Source: Asanoa ferruginea (GTDB lineage: Bacteria > Actinomycetota > Actinomycetes > Mycobacteriales > Micromonosporaceae). Taken from it: DNA of 64,000 bases. A program made the position numbers and the translations under genes. Numbering within the stretch: position 1 is the first letter of the stretch; every line of letters starts with the position of its first letter. A model generated the notes under the pieces. It ran no database searches and was not told the origin of the DNA. It was given only the letters and a program-made list of their open reading frames with translations. Positions 1 to 8,379 of this stretch are shown here, one piece after another. The stretch lies in contig NZ_QUMQ01000001.1 in the NCBI RefSeq assembly GCF_003387075.1, positions 2,418,001 to 2,482,000 on the forward strand, written 5' to 3'.

Positions 1-1
1 G

Positions 2-601
2 TTGCCGCACGACCGGTTCTCCGAGCTCGGCGCGGTCGCGGTGCTGGAGCGGATCGCCTCGCGGTTGGGGCTGCCGCTGATGGTCAAGCCGGCTCAGGGT
101 GGCTCGGGTCTCGGTGCCGCGGTCGTGCGCGACGAGAGCTCGCTGCCGGCGGCGATGGTGGGTTGCTTCGCCTATGACTCCACCGCGCTCGTCGAGCGGT
201 ATGTGACCGGCATGGACGTCGCGGTCACCGTGATCGACCTTGGCGACGGGCCCCAGGCGCTGCCCGCGGTCGAGATCGTGCCGCGCAATGGGGTGTACGA
301 CTATGCGGCGCGCTACACGGCCGGGCTGACGACGTGGCACACGCCGGCGCGGTTGGACGCTTCTGCTGCCGCCGTGGTCGCCGAGACGGCGGTGGCGGCG
401 CACAACGCGCTGGGGCTGCGCGACCTGTCCCGCGTAGACATGATCGTCGACGGGTCTGGGGCGCCGCATGTGCTCGAGGTCAACGTGGCGCCGGGGATGA
501 CGGAGACGTCGCTCATGCCGATGGCGATTCAGGCCGCCGGGTTGGACTTCGGCAAGGTGTTGGCGGCGATGGTGTCACGGTCGGCGGGACGGGCTTCCTG
601 A
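2..601 (+). CDS. ddl: D-alanine--D-alanine ligase, C-terminal part (cut by window edge)
   Basis: Ligates two D-alanines with ATP to make the dipeptide for peptidoglycan precursors in the cytoplasm. Only about 199 C-terminal residues are present; the frame is open to the left edge, so the true start lies outside and the TTG at position 2 is not a supported start. The ATP-grasp fold is visible: a lysine in LMVKPAQGGSGLG near residue 28, the acidic metal-binding stretch VDMIVDGSGAPHVLEVN, and the family signature NVAPGMTETSLMP, in which V replaces the usual T. It ends at TGA 599-601, one base from the stop of the convergent acetyltransferase gene. Confidence 0.85.
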   Translation: MPHDRFSELGAVAVLERIASRLGLPLMVKPAQGGSGLGAAVVRDESSLPAAMVGCFAYDSTALVERYVTGMDVAVTVIDLGDGPQALPAVEIVPRNGVYDYAARYTAGLTTWHTPARLDASAAAVVAETAVAAHNALGLRDLSRVDMIVDGSGAPHVLEVNVAPGMTETSLMPMAIQAAGLDFGKVLAAMVSRSAGRAS

Positions 602-1111
602 CTAGGTCGTCGGTCTGCGCATGCAGACTCGGGGCCAGCGGTCGAGGCCGTGGTCGGCTTCTTGTTGCCGCCTCTCTCTGAGGCCCGGCGTGATTTCGTG
701 CTCGTCGAGTGTTCGGAAGCGTTGGCGCTCGTAGTAGGGCGCGTTCCATGGGACGTCCCTGAAGGTGGTCAGCGTAAGTGCTGGCATCCCCTTCGCCTTT
801 GCCGTTTTCGCGGCGTGAGTGATCAGCTCGCGGCCGATTCCTTGTCGTGCGTGGGTTTGGTGTACGGAGAGCTGCTCCAGGTGGAGGTTGCCGTCTAGCG
901 GTTCGGCGAATAGGTAGGCCGTCACGTGGTCGGTGTTGGTGGTGGCTACCCAGGCTTTGCCGGCTTGCTGGTATCGCGTCAGGTCTGCCAGCGACGGCGG
1001 GTCGTCGTCAGCGATCTCCGGCATGCCGATCTCTCGGAAGAGTTCGCCGGCTGAGCGTTCGATGTCCTGGAGGCTTACCAGGTCATCGGAGTGCGCCTCC
1101 CGTATCCGCAT
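602..1111 (-). CDS. GNAT family N-acetyltransferase
   Basis: 169-residue single-domain protein of usual GNAT length. The acetyl-CoA pyrophosphate-binding motif is seen as RQGIGRELI after the beta-4 strand HLEQLSVHQTHA, and the late PYYERQRFRTL matches the C-terminal GNAT strand. The family moves an acetyl group from acetyl-CoA to an amine; the substrate cannot be read from sequence. Start ATG 1111 has a distant GGAG about 14 nt upstream, so the start is only moderately sure. A perfect parS site lies 23 bp upstream (1134-1147), so ParB spreading could touch its promoter. It converges on ddl with no gap. Confidence 0.8.
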   Translation of the reverse strand: MRIREAHSDDLVSLQDIERSAGELFREIGMPEIADDDPPSLADLTRYQQAGKAWVATTNTDHVTAYLFAEPLDGNLHLEQLSVHQTHARQGIGRELITHAAKTAKAKGMPALTLTTFRDVPWNAPYYERQRFRTLDEHEITPGLRERRQQEADHGLDRWPRVCMRRPTT

Positions 1112-1133
1112 CCCACGATTCTGAGGCTCCTTC

Positions 1134-1147
1134 GTTTCACGTGAAAC
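1134..1147. other. parS: parS site (perfect 14-mer)
   Basis: GTTTCACGTGAAAC, the ParB-binding palindrome. It sits just upstream of the GNAT gene start and is the outermost perfect site of the cluster. Confidence 0.92.
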
Positions 1148-1355
1148 GGGTTTCGATGGTGGGGATGGGTTGAGGTGTCGGGTCTCGCGGATTCGAGGTT
1201 GGTGGGGGGTGAGGTCGACCTTGCCGAGGGCCCGTGGGCTGGACAGGCCGGCAGTTGGTCGGCAGTTCGCGCTTGGCTGGCGGTTGAGAGTCTGCGTTAG
1301 TTCGTTGTGGGGTTAGGGCGGGCGATCTGCCCGTGGCCGCGGTCAGGGCCTCGCT

Positions 1356-1369
1356 GTTCCACATGGAAC
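1356..1369. other. Degenerate parS-like palindrome
   Basis: GTTCCACATGGAAC is a perfect palindrome differing from parS at three positions, including the central CG. It may be a decayed or variant site; binding is doubtful. Confidence 0.3.
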
Positions 1370-1875
1370 TGGACAGCCACGGAGCCGCGCGCCGCGCCTC
1401 GCCCGGTGCTCCGTGGTCGCCGTGGCGGCCGTGGGGTTGTGCAGGCGGAGTCGGCAAGCTAATTGACTGGGCCGAGGCGTCGCCGGTGCGGCCCGCGGAC
1501 ATCGCCTGCTTCCGCCGGGGCCGGGGGCTTGCTTCGGCCTCGAATGCTGTCGAGGCGTCAAGGGGGCGCGACCGTCATGCGTCAGTGCGATGGGCCAGGG
1601 CGCGGTTGCGTGTCCATCGGAAGGTTTGGCGTGCTCGTGCCCCCGTACCCGTGGAGGTCTCATTACAGTCGCTGGGCTCGGTGGAGCGTTCTCTCCCGCC
1701 GGAGTGCAGCCATGGTGTGGAACGACGCAGGGCCTCGTCAACCTCGCGCTATCGCGGCCAGCGTCCAACCGCGTCATCACCGATGCGCGACACGGTCGGG
1801 CCGTTGGCGTCGACATGAATGGCCGGCCCTTTGTCGCCGTGGTGTCTGGCTACAGCTGAACTGGAGCGACGTGGC

Positions 1876-1929
1876 GGTGCTGTTCTCGATCGCCTACCGG
1901 ATTCCGGGCAGCGTCACCGAAGCCGAAGA
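1876..1929 (+). pseudogene. Relic of an ECF sigma factor (region 2 fragment)
   Basis: This frame reads VLFSIAYRIPGSVTEAED, very close to the region-2 signature of SigJ/ECF41-type sigma factors (LF-IAYR-LGSV-EAED). No sigma sequence continues on either side: the upstream frame is closed by a TGA at 1857-1859, and downstream the reading becomes unrelated. I see no start, no sigma-4 and no SnoaL domain. It is best read as a scrap of a lost gene, found by eye. Confidence 0.5.
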
Positions 1930-2599
1930 CGCGTCAGGAGTCGAGTTCGACGTGAAGCCGGTGACCATCGCTATCCCCGGCAGGGTGACCGCCGAACCAC
2001 CGACTCGCTGTGGATCCGCCGGCGGGGGTCGACCCGCGCGGCGTTCTGACAGGGCGGCGGCACGGGCCATACAGGCAACGGCGCCTGCGCGGCTTGGAAT
2101 ACAACGGCGCGCCCACGATTCGAGCTCGACCGGCGCCCAATCAACGCGCCAGCGGGCGAGTGTGGCGCGGACACCGCGGAAGGCGGGTCGCCGTGGAGGA
2201 TTGGCGTCGCTGCCGTCCGGGCCACGATCGCTACGGCCGCCTCGACGACCGGCGTCTGAGGGATCGGGGGCGAGGCTCGTCGGACCCTTGCGTACTGTCC
2301 GCCGCCAAAGCCCCCGAGACCGACCCGACCGAACCTGGCATCGGGGGGACGCGCAATCAGCTCCCAGGACACAGCCGCCGGCGCGCTCGGATTCGGGGAC
2401 AGTCGGTCGGCAGACTTGGTCGAGTACGGCTCCATCGCAGTCGCGTCGCCCAGCGTCCGCCACCGCCAACACAGGCACCCGCTATCTCCAGGCGAGCCGG
2501 CTCCGGGTCATCACCCACCCCCACACGACGGGCCGCCCCCAGCGTGCTGCAAGGCTCGCTCCTGGGTGGCCTCGCGTCGCTACTCGTGCCGACACCGAT

Positions 2600-2613
2600 G
2601 TTTCACGTGAAAC
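2600..2613. other. parS: parS site (perfect 14-mer)
   Basis: GTTTCACGTGAAAC, flanked by T on the left as in the 16-bp consensus. It lies in the gene-poor region. Confidence 0.92.
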
Positions 2614-3116
2614 CTTCTCCTTGATGGTTCGGGCGCACCAGAAGATCTGCTGGGAGCGGCTCCCGTCGCGAGGGGTAGCAGCGGCCTCCGCACCGGAGCC
2701 CGACCCGGCTTCGTGTGGCGGTCCAGAGCACGTCGCCCTCGGCCGCGAGCGAGAGTCCAACGACCCTGTACTGCCAAGGGCCGAGCGAGGTGCGGCGTTT
2801 CCGCCTCGCCTACAGCGCTGCCCCGCCGGATGAACGCCGAGCGCCAGAGACCTGGCCGGTCCGCAGCTCGACGCCCGGCAAGCCCCGCGGTCGCTTCAGC
2901 GTCACAGGCGCGCCTGCCCGGGAGTTCCGCCAGCACTACCTTGCGCATCGGTCCGGGGAGCGGCTCGCGATAGGGGATTCAGCATCCGACTGCTCGGGAC
3001 GCGACGATGACCAGCCGTCTGGACGTCGCTATCGAGCGCCCCGTCAACCAGCGGCTGTCCTTACCGCCTTGATCGCCGCGCGACGCTAGTCGCCTCCTCA
3101 CCGCAGCCCCCCGCTC

Positions 3117-3256
3117 CTCGGGGCTGCCGCCTCGGGGCTGCCGCCTCGGGGCTGCCGCCTCGGGGCTGCCGCCTCGGGGCTGCGGACTCGGGGCTGCCGC
3201 CTCGGGGCTGCGGACTCGGGGCTGCGGACTCGGGGCTGCGGACTCGGGGCTGCGAC
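3117..3256. repeat. 14-bp minisatellite, 10 copies
   Basis: Ten head-to-tail copies of a 14-bp unit of two types, CTCGGGGCTGCCGC (copies 1-5 and 7 approximately as read) and CTCGGGGCTGCGGA, mixed in the array. 14 is not a multiple of three, so the array does not preserve a reading frame and is unlikely to be protein-driven. Confidence 0.9.
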
Positions 3257-3792
3257 GCGCGCATTACCGCCCAGGTGTCCCGTGCCAGCGCGCTCCCGGC
3301 GGGACTCCAACGCTCCGTCCGGTGGTCGCGTGGGTCGCTGGCCCCGAAATGGCCGGCGACGGATCCCGAGGGTGACCCCGCACTCTCGTAGGCTTGTCAG
3401 TCGTTCTGTACCGTCGCTGGACCTTCTGTCCGGCCGTGCATACTCGTTCAGACCCGCCATGACCTAACGCTGCTCGGGAGCCGCGCCCGGGCCGGGCTTC
3501 AGGCCCGCCATCGTTTCGTGCGACCAGCTGGCGCCTACCCAACCCCTTAGGCCTGCCGTGGTTTGCCATTGCGCGCTTAGCACCCGGCGACGCAGCCGGG
3601 CGGACGCGGGACGTTCATCTTCTCGCCAGCGGCGTTGGGTGCTTCAAGGTCCCGGCTTGCGACGACTCCGCGGCTACAGCGGCGCTGTCGATCCAACGTT
3701 GCCGCGCTGCGTCACCGCGCTAGCCCCGGTGTCGCGACGCTGCGGCGGGGCTTGGGTGGTGCTTCCATTCCGGCACCGCACACCACGCTTAG

Positions 3793-3945
3793 GCGCCTCT
3801 GCGGCCCGAGGGTTGCCCCGCCTACCTGTCCCGGCGGCTCTGCGGCCCGAGGGTTGCCCCGCCTATCTCTCCTGGCGGCTCTGCGGCCCGAGGGATGCCC
3901 CGCCTACCTGTCCCGGCGGCTCTGGGGCCCGGGGTTTGTGGCAGC
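3793..3945. repeat. 41-bp tandem repeat, about 3.7 copies
   Basis: A 41-bp unit recurs with CTCTGCGGCCCGAGGG cores beginning at 3797, 3838 and 3879 and a diverged copy at 3920 (CTCTGGGGCCCGGGG). The copies differ by point changes only. There is no coding context. Confidence 0.85.
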
Positions 3946-4549
3946 CTCGCTCATCGTCCCGTGCGATGGCTCCATCCGCCGGTCTATCCGGCACGCATCA
4001 GCCATGAAGCCAAATTGGTGGGCGCGCCCAGCCCGGCATCGGGAGCACGACGACGGCAGACGGCCTGGCATCGGGAGGCGCGGCGACAAGGGGGAGCGAC
4101 CAGCGTCATGGGCGGGATGACGATAGGGGTGCCTCCCAGATCGCGGGGCGCGATGGTGAGTGATCAAGGCCCGGCTGAACGCGTTCGCACGTGTGCGAGG
4201 CCCGGGGCGCCCAGGTCCCAAACGCCCGCGCCTTCGTACGACCGGGCGGCTGGGCTCGCCCCCACCGGCAGGCCTGTGGTCGAGCTCGCCGCGGGTCCAC
4301 CGCTCTCTGCATCGGTGCGGTGCACGACCCAGTTCCCGGGTCCGTGGTTCCGCTACAGGACCGGGCTCTCTGCGGACGAGCCCGAATCACCAACCAGGCC
4401 GAGGGTGTTTCCATATGTCAGGCGTCTCGCCGACGACCGGCCTACCCCTACGTCGGCGCATCAGTTCTGGCGTCGGGGGAGCCGCGGCCGGCTAGCGCGT
4501 CGCCAAGAAGCCGGGCGGCGCTTCTCGTCCCATCGAAGTGGACCTTGGT

Positions 4550-4563
4550 GTTTCACGTGAAAC
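4550..4563. other. parS: parS site (perfect 14-mer)
   Basis: GTTTCACGTGAAAC with the consensus left T. It lies in the gene-poor region between minisatellites. Confidence 0.92.
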
Positions 4564-5227
4564 CACCAGAGATTGGGGATGGTCGACACGTCGCCGTCAC
4601 CGACGACTAGACGGTGTGCGTCCGCGCGAACGGCGGCGGTCAGTCGGCGTAAGCGTGGGTGGAGTCATCGCCCGCCGATCGCTTCGAAGCGCGTTGACAC
4701 TCGCCGCCGAGAAAAGCAGCGGCGAAGCACATCTTCGAGGCGAACCGTCGGTCGGGCCGACGGAGGGGAACAGAGGGCTTCGCCTCATGAGCCGACCGAT
4801 GGGGCCGAGCAGCCGACGGGAGAGCTGCCGCGCGCCACAACCGGCCGAGAGGCTGCCCGCCCGAGGCAGCATCCGACGTTCCGCCAACTGGCCATAAACG
4901 ACGCACCGGGCTGGGGAGCCAGCGCGCCCGCTCTCGGGCCCAACCCGGTTCGGCGCTGACGGTGCCGTCGCACGGTGTAACGCTGGCGGGAGCCGTGCCG
5001 ACCGGTTCGCTCAAGCCATCACCCCATGAAAGAAGAGACCCGCCCTCACCCGCACCGAACCCGACCTATCGAGCCCGACTTCAACCGCCCGACCAACACA
5101 CCACCGTTTGCCCGCGCTCTACCGGCTAGCCCTGCGGTCTACCGCTCGAGCGATCACGCGGCTCCGGGCTCCGGGCTCCGCAGCCTCCTCGGGCCGGCAC
5201 CCCAAGTGGCCGCCGTACCGTCGGAAC

Positions 5228-5241
5228 GTTTCACGAGAAAC
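5228..5241. other. parS near-site (1 mismatch)
   Basis: GTTTCACGAGAAAC, one change in the right half. It could be a weak ParB site or a decaying one. Confidence 0.55.
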
Positions 5242-5506
5242 CGCGGAGCGCAGCGAGAACCGCGGACCCGGTCCCGCCCCCTACTAGAGGAGCCCGATAG
5301 AAGCGGCTCGCCGAGGTGGTCAACCGACTCCCTCAACCCTGCGCCCCGACACCGACGATTCGGCGCCTCTACCCAGCCAGACTCCACGTGTCGCGGTCTC
5401 CGTGCCCTTGCTCCTCATCGCCGTTGGCCGCGAGACGTTCCTGCGGGCTGGTTCTCGGAGCCGTCCGACATGGGTCAGGCATGCCATCGCCATCGCGGCT
5501 GACGAC

Positions 5507-5520
5507 GTTGCACGGGAAAC
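5507..5520. other. parS near-site (2 mismatches)
   Basis: GTTGCACGGGAAAC, two changes from the consensus. It is reported because of its place among better sites. Confidence 0.35.
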
Positions 5521-5728
5521 GAGACGTGCGCGGAACTCGAGGACCCGATCCGCTCCCGGCACCAGCCAACCGAGGCGGCGGACCGTCTCACCGCCAGCCC
5601 AACCTGAACAGGCGTCGACGGCTCCACCGCTAGCCAGCTAGGCAGAGGCAACCTCTCGGCAGGCCGAACGGCACTCGGCACCCGTGGCACCTTGGACGCC
5701 CTCGGCGTCAGCGACACCCGGCATCTTC

Positions 5729-5820
5729 AAGGCCTGCAACGATCGACCCCCAAGGCCTGCAACGATCGACCCCCAAGGCCTGCAACGATCGCCCCCCAAG
5801 GCCTGCAACGATCGCCCCTC
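5729..5820. repeat. 23-bp tandem repeat, 4 copies
   Basis: Four copies of a 23-bp unit, AAGGCCTGCAACGATCG plus a C-rich tail, start at 5729, 5752, 5775 and 5798. Two shortened copies beginning AAGCCTGCGACG follow at 5822 and 5839. Each full unit carries the palindrome CGATCG. No spacers alternate with the repeats, so this is not a CRISPR array. Confidence 0.9.
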
Positions 5821-5981
5821 GAAGCCTGCGACGCCCCCAAGCCTGCGACGCCCTCGACGCCCGAGCGTGTCGGTGCCGGTCGCCGAACCCTCGCCCCGTC
5901 ACCTACGGACTTCGGCTGCCCCCGACGCCTCCCCATCGGCCTCGACCCCGTCGGCGATGCCGAAGCGAACCCGAACCCGAT

Positions 5982-5995
5982 GTTTCACGGGAAAC
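5982..5995. other. parS near-site (1 mismatch)
   Basis: GTTTCACGGGAAAC, one change in the right half, 62 bp beyond the end of the HIT-like gene. Confidence 0.55.
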
Positions 5996-6056
5996 CAAAG
6001 AGCGCACCAGAGTCCTTGCGGACCCCGGTGCGCTCCGTTGATCGAGCCAAGAACGG

Positions 6057-7031
6057 CTACGGCTTGGTGGGCTTCCCAGAGCCCGCCACCACGACCGGCG
6101 CGGGCCCACGCTTCACCCCATCGGGCGCTGGCGCGGCCTCGCCACCGTTGGGAGCGACGCCATCCACACCCGGGGCGGCGGCAGCCTCAAGGCGCGCACC
6201 GAGCGACTCCTTCTCAGCGGGCACAGCCTTAGCCCCAGACGCGCCGGCGGCAGGCCCAGCCGCACCAACCGGCGCCCGGCCATCTCGCGTCGGCTGCGGC
6301 GGCACCAACGGCGTCGAACCCGCATCCGGCGCCGGCGCACTATCCGACCCTTCCGGCGCCTCAGCGATCGCCACAGACAGCGGCTCGGCCACCGACTCGA
6401 CGGCAGCCGCCACCGCAGCCGGGGTCGACCGGGGCGTCAGGCTCGACGGCGCCTGCCACTCGATGTGCGGCGGCTCAGCGAGCGCCGTGCCGCCGAACTC
6501 CGCCAGCCAAGCGGCCACCAACGCCAGGTTCTCGCGCCACACCGACTCGGCGATGGGCGGCAGGATGTCGTCCCACAGGGACAGGAACGTGCCGCGGAGC
6601 TGAAGCTGCCCGTATGGCCGTGCCAGGAACCACATGTGCAGGTGTGCCGAGCTGTCGCCCCACCGGTTGACGTGGACCCGGGCCACTCCGTCGAGTGATC
6701 TGACCGCGCGCTCCAGGCGGACCGTCATCACCCCGAGTTCGGCCGCCAGCAGGTTGGGGAGGTCGCCGAGGTCGAGGTGGGACCGGGCTTCGAGGATGAG
6801 CACCATCGGCAGGCCGGTCGGCCGCTCCATCGCCCGCACCCGCCAACGCTCGCTCACCCAGATGTAGGCGTCGTCCGGGGTGTTGCACGCGATGCACTCA
6901 GCCGCGTCTTCGCCCTTCCGGCGCGGTTCGGCGTCGACGGGGGTAGCGAGCTTTTTGACGCGCAGATCGCCCTCGAACGGGAAGGAGGGCCATTTGGTGT
7001 ACGCGGGGACCGAGTCGGGGGAGTGAGGCAC
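6057..7031 (-). CDS. HIT-like protein with long Pro/Ala tail
   Basis: 324 residues starting at GTG 7031. The first ~190 residues resemble the histidine-triad/GalT fold: a CIAC pair (ECIACNTPDDAYIW, about residues 46-59), then VNRWGDSSAHLHMWFLARP, where the HxHxH triad is reduced to HLH followed by MW. The last ~130 residues are Ala/Pro/Gly-rich and probably disordered. HIT proteins are nucleotide hydrolases or transferases; with the triad altered, activity is uncertain. It lies downstream of parB on the same strand, separated by a hairpin and a parS site, and is probably transcribed on its own. Confidence 0.6.
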   Translation of the reverse strand: MPHSPDSVPAYTKWPSFPFEGDLRVKKLATPVDAEPRRKGEDAAECIACNTPDDAYIWVSERWRVRAMERPTGLPMVLILEARSHLDLGDLPNLLAAELGVMTVRLERAVRSLDGVARVHVNRWGDSSAHLHMWFLARPYGQLQLRGTFLSLWDDILPPIAESVWRENLALVAAWLAEFGGTALAEPPHIEWQAPSSLTPRSTPAAVAAAVESVAEPLSVAIAEAPEGSDSAPAPDAGSTPLVPPQPTRDGRAPVGAAGPAAGASGAKAVPAEKESLGARLEAAAAPGVDGVAPNGGEAAPAPDGVKRGPAPVVVAGSGKPTKP

Positions 7032-7106
7032 GAGGGTGACCCTATCGGAGGATGCAGGCCTCCGTCCTTCCCCATTTCGGGCGGTCGCGGGGTCCTCCGC
7101 ACTTCT

Positions 7107-7172
7107 TCATCCACAGGCTGACAACGCCTCCGACACGGGGTTTCGTGGTTTTGAGGGGGTGCCTGTGGACAA
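7107..7172. promoter_or_regulatory. DnaA box pair next to parS
   Basis: TGTGGACAA at 7164-7172 is the reverse complement of the actinobacterial DnaA box TTGTCCACA. TCATCCACA at 7107-7115 has one mismatch to TTATCCACA. Both lie between parB and the HIT-like gene, 35 bp or more from the parS site at 7207. Confidence 0.55.
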
Positions 7173-7206
7173 CGCCTGTGTAAAACTTCCGCCACCCGCA
7201 GAGGGG

Positions 7207-7220
7207 GTTTCACGTGAAAC
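7207..7220. other. parS: parS site (perfect 14-mer) just behind parB
   Basis: GTTTCACGTGAAAC, 46 bp past the parB stop. Its last three bases (AAC) are also the outer bases of the hairpin at 7218-7252. Confidence 0.92.
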
Positions 7221-7252
7221 GGCCGCGAACCCGAATGGGGTTCGCGGCCGTT
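7218..7252 (-). terminator. Terminator hairpin after parB
   Basis: AACGGCCGCGAACCC (7218-7232) pairs perfectly with GGGTTCGCGGCCGTT (7238-7252) around a 5-nt loop. It begins 14 bp after the parB stop. On the parB strand there is only a short T run after the stem, where the sequence runs into parS. Confidence 0.75.
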
Positions 7253-7266
7253 GACGCCGGAGGGCT

Positions 7267-8379
7267 CTACTCCGACGGAGACTCCTCGTTCATCCCGATG
7301 ATTCCGACGATGCGTTCGAGGTCGTCGACCGTCGCGAACTCGATCGAGATCTTGCCCTTGCTGCGGCCGAGCTCCACCTTGACCCGCGTGTCGAAGCGGT
7401 CCGACAAGCGGTCGGCGAGGTCCGTGAGTGCCGGCGCCACCGCCTTGACCCGACGCTTCGCCGGGGAAGACGCCTTGGCGGGCCCATCCGCCAACGCCAG
7501 CGTCACCAACTCCTCGGTCGCCCGCACCGACAGACCCTCCGCCACGACCCGGTGCGCGAGGTCTTCCTGCGCCTGGGCGTCATCCAGGCCGAGCAGCGCA
7601 CGCGCATGCCCGGCTGACAACACACCAGCCGCAACCCGACGTTGTACGACCGCCGGCAGGTTCAGCAACCGAATGGTGTTCGAGATCTGCGGACGGCTAC
7701 GGCCGATCCGGCGCGCCAGCTCCTCGTGCGTGGCACCGAACTCGTCGAGTAGCTGCTGGTAAGCGGCCGCCTCTTCGAGCGGGTTCAGGTTGGCCCGGTG
7801 GATGTTCTCCAGCAGGGCGTCGCGAAGCATCGCATCGTCGCGCGTGTACCGAACGATCGCCGGGATGGTCGTGCGTCCGACGGCCTGCGCGGCCCGCCAC
7901 CGCCGCTCACCCATGACGAGCTCGTAGCGCCCGTCCTCGTCGGTCTCCCGCACCACGATCGGCTGGAGGAAGCCGACCTCCTGGATCGAGATCTTGAGTT
8001 CGTCGAGCGCTTCGTCGTCGAACACCGACCGCGGCTGGCGCGCGTTGGGCACGATCGCGTCAACCGGCAGTTCCGCGAAGCGCGCGCCAGGAACAGGCGC
8101 CAACTCCGGACCAGGGTCGATCGGCGCCGGCGCCGCAGCCTCCGCCGGTGGCGTCGGTTCAGGCGCTTCCTCGGGTACGGGTGGTGCCTGCGCCGGCTCC
8201 TCAGCGGGCGGTGCCGACACCTGGGCCGGCGCCGGTGGCGCGCTGGCCGGGGGAGGAGGCGGTGGCGCCTCGGTCTGCGCCGGCGGTGGCGCGACCGCCA
8301 CCGACGAAGCCGGGGTGGGAGCGGTCGGTATCAGCGCCCCGAGCCCGCGTCCAAGACCGCCCCGCGGACGGTTCTTCAT
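7267..8379 (-). CDS. parB: Chromosome partitioning protein ParB
   Basis: CTP-dependent clamp that loads on parS, spreads, and drives origin segregation with ParA. It has 370 residues. The N-terminal ParA-contact motif GRGLGALIP (11-19) is intact. Residues 20-100 are a Pro/Ala linker. The ParB/sulfiredoxin core starts near 103 with NARQPR, the CTP motif GERRWRA is at 157-163, and [14 protein letters not shown] is at 191-204. The HTH spans about 218-240, and a C-terminal dimer domain ends the protein. Start ATG 8379 overlaps the parA stop (ATGA), so the two are translationally coupled. A perfect parS lies just behind the gene. Confidence 0.97.
   Translation of the reverse strand: MKNRPRGGLGRGLGALIPTAPTPASSVAVAPPPAQTEAPPPPPPASAPPAPAQVSAPPAEEPAQAPPVPEEAPEPTPPAEAAAPAPIDPGPELAPVPGARFAELPVDAIVPNARQPRSVFDDEALDELKISIQEVGFLQPIVVRETDEDGRYELVMGERRWRAAQAVGRTTIPAIVRYTRDDAMLRDALLENIHRANLNPLEEAAAYQQLLDEFGATHEELARRIGRSRPQISNTIRLLNLPAVVQRRVAAGVLSAGHARALLGLDDAQAQEDLAHRVVAEGLSVRATEELVTLALADGPAKASSPAKRRVKAVAPALTDLADRLSDRFDTRVKVELGRSKGKISIEFATVDDLERIVGIIGMNEESPSE

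Larger units (their letters stand above)
1112..6056. other. Gene-poor parS region, about 4.9 kb
   Basis: No stretch here reads as a protein. The open frames are arginine-rich, occur in several frames at once as expected of random high-GC DNA, and match no family I recognise, except an 18-residue ECF sigma fragment at 1876-1929. The interval holds perfect parS sites at 1134, 2600 and 4550, near-sites at 5228, 5507 and 5982, a degenerate palindrome at 1356, and minisatellites of 14 bp (3117-3256), 41 bp (about 3793-3945) and 23 bp (5729-5820). It looks like a centromere region in which genes have decayed. Confidence 0.7.

Noticed and set aside
100-102. The ddl fragment as a complete short gene starting at position 2
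   Set aside because: The first half of the ATP-grasp enzyme is missing and the frame is open to the window edge.
1463-2833. 456-residue open frame on the plus strand in the gene-poor block
   Set aside because: Arg/Pro/Ser-rich with no domain features, crossed by equally long frames on other phases and strands; this is normal for very high-GC DNA.
5729-5850. Second array considered as CRISPR or plasmid-type iterons
   Set aside because: No spacers and no replication initiator gene beside it; kept only as a tandem repeat.
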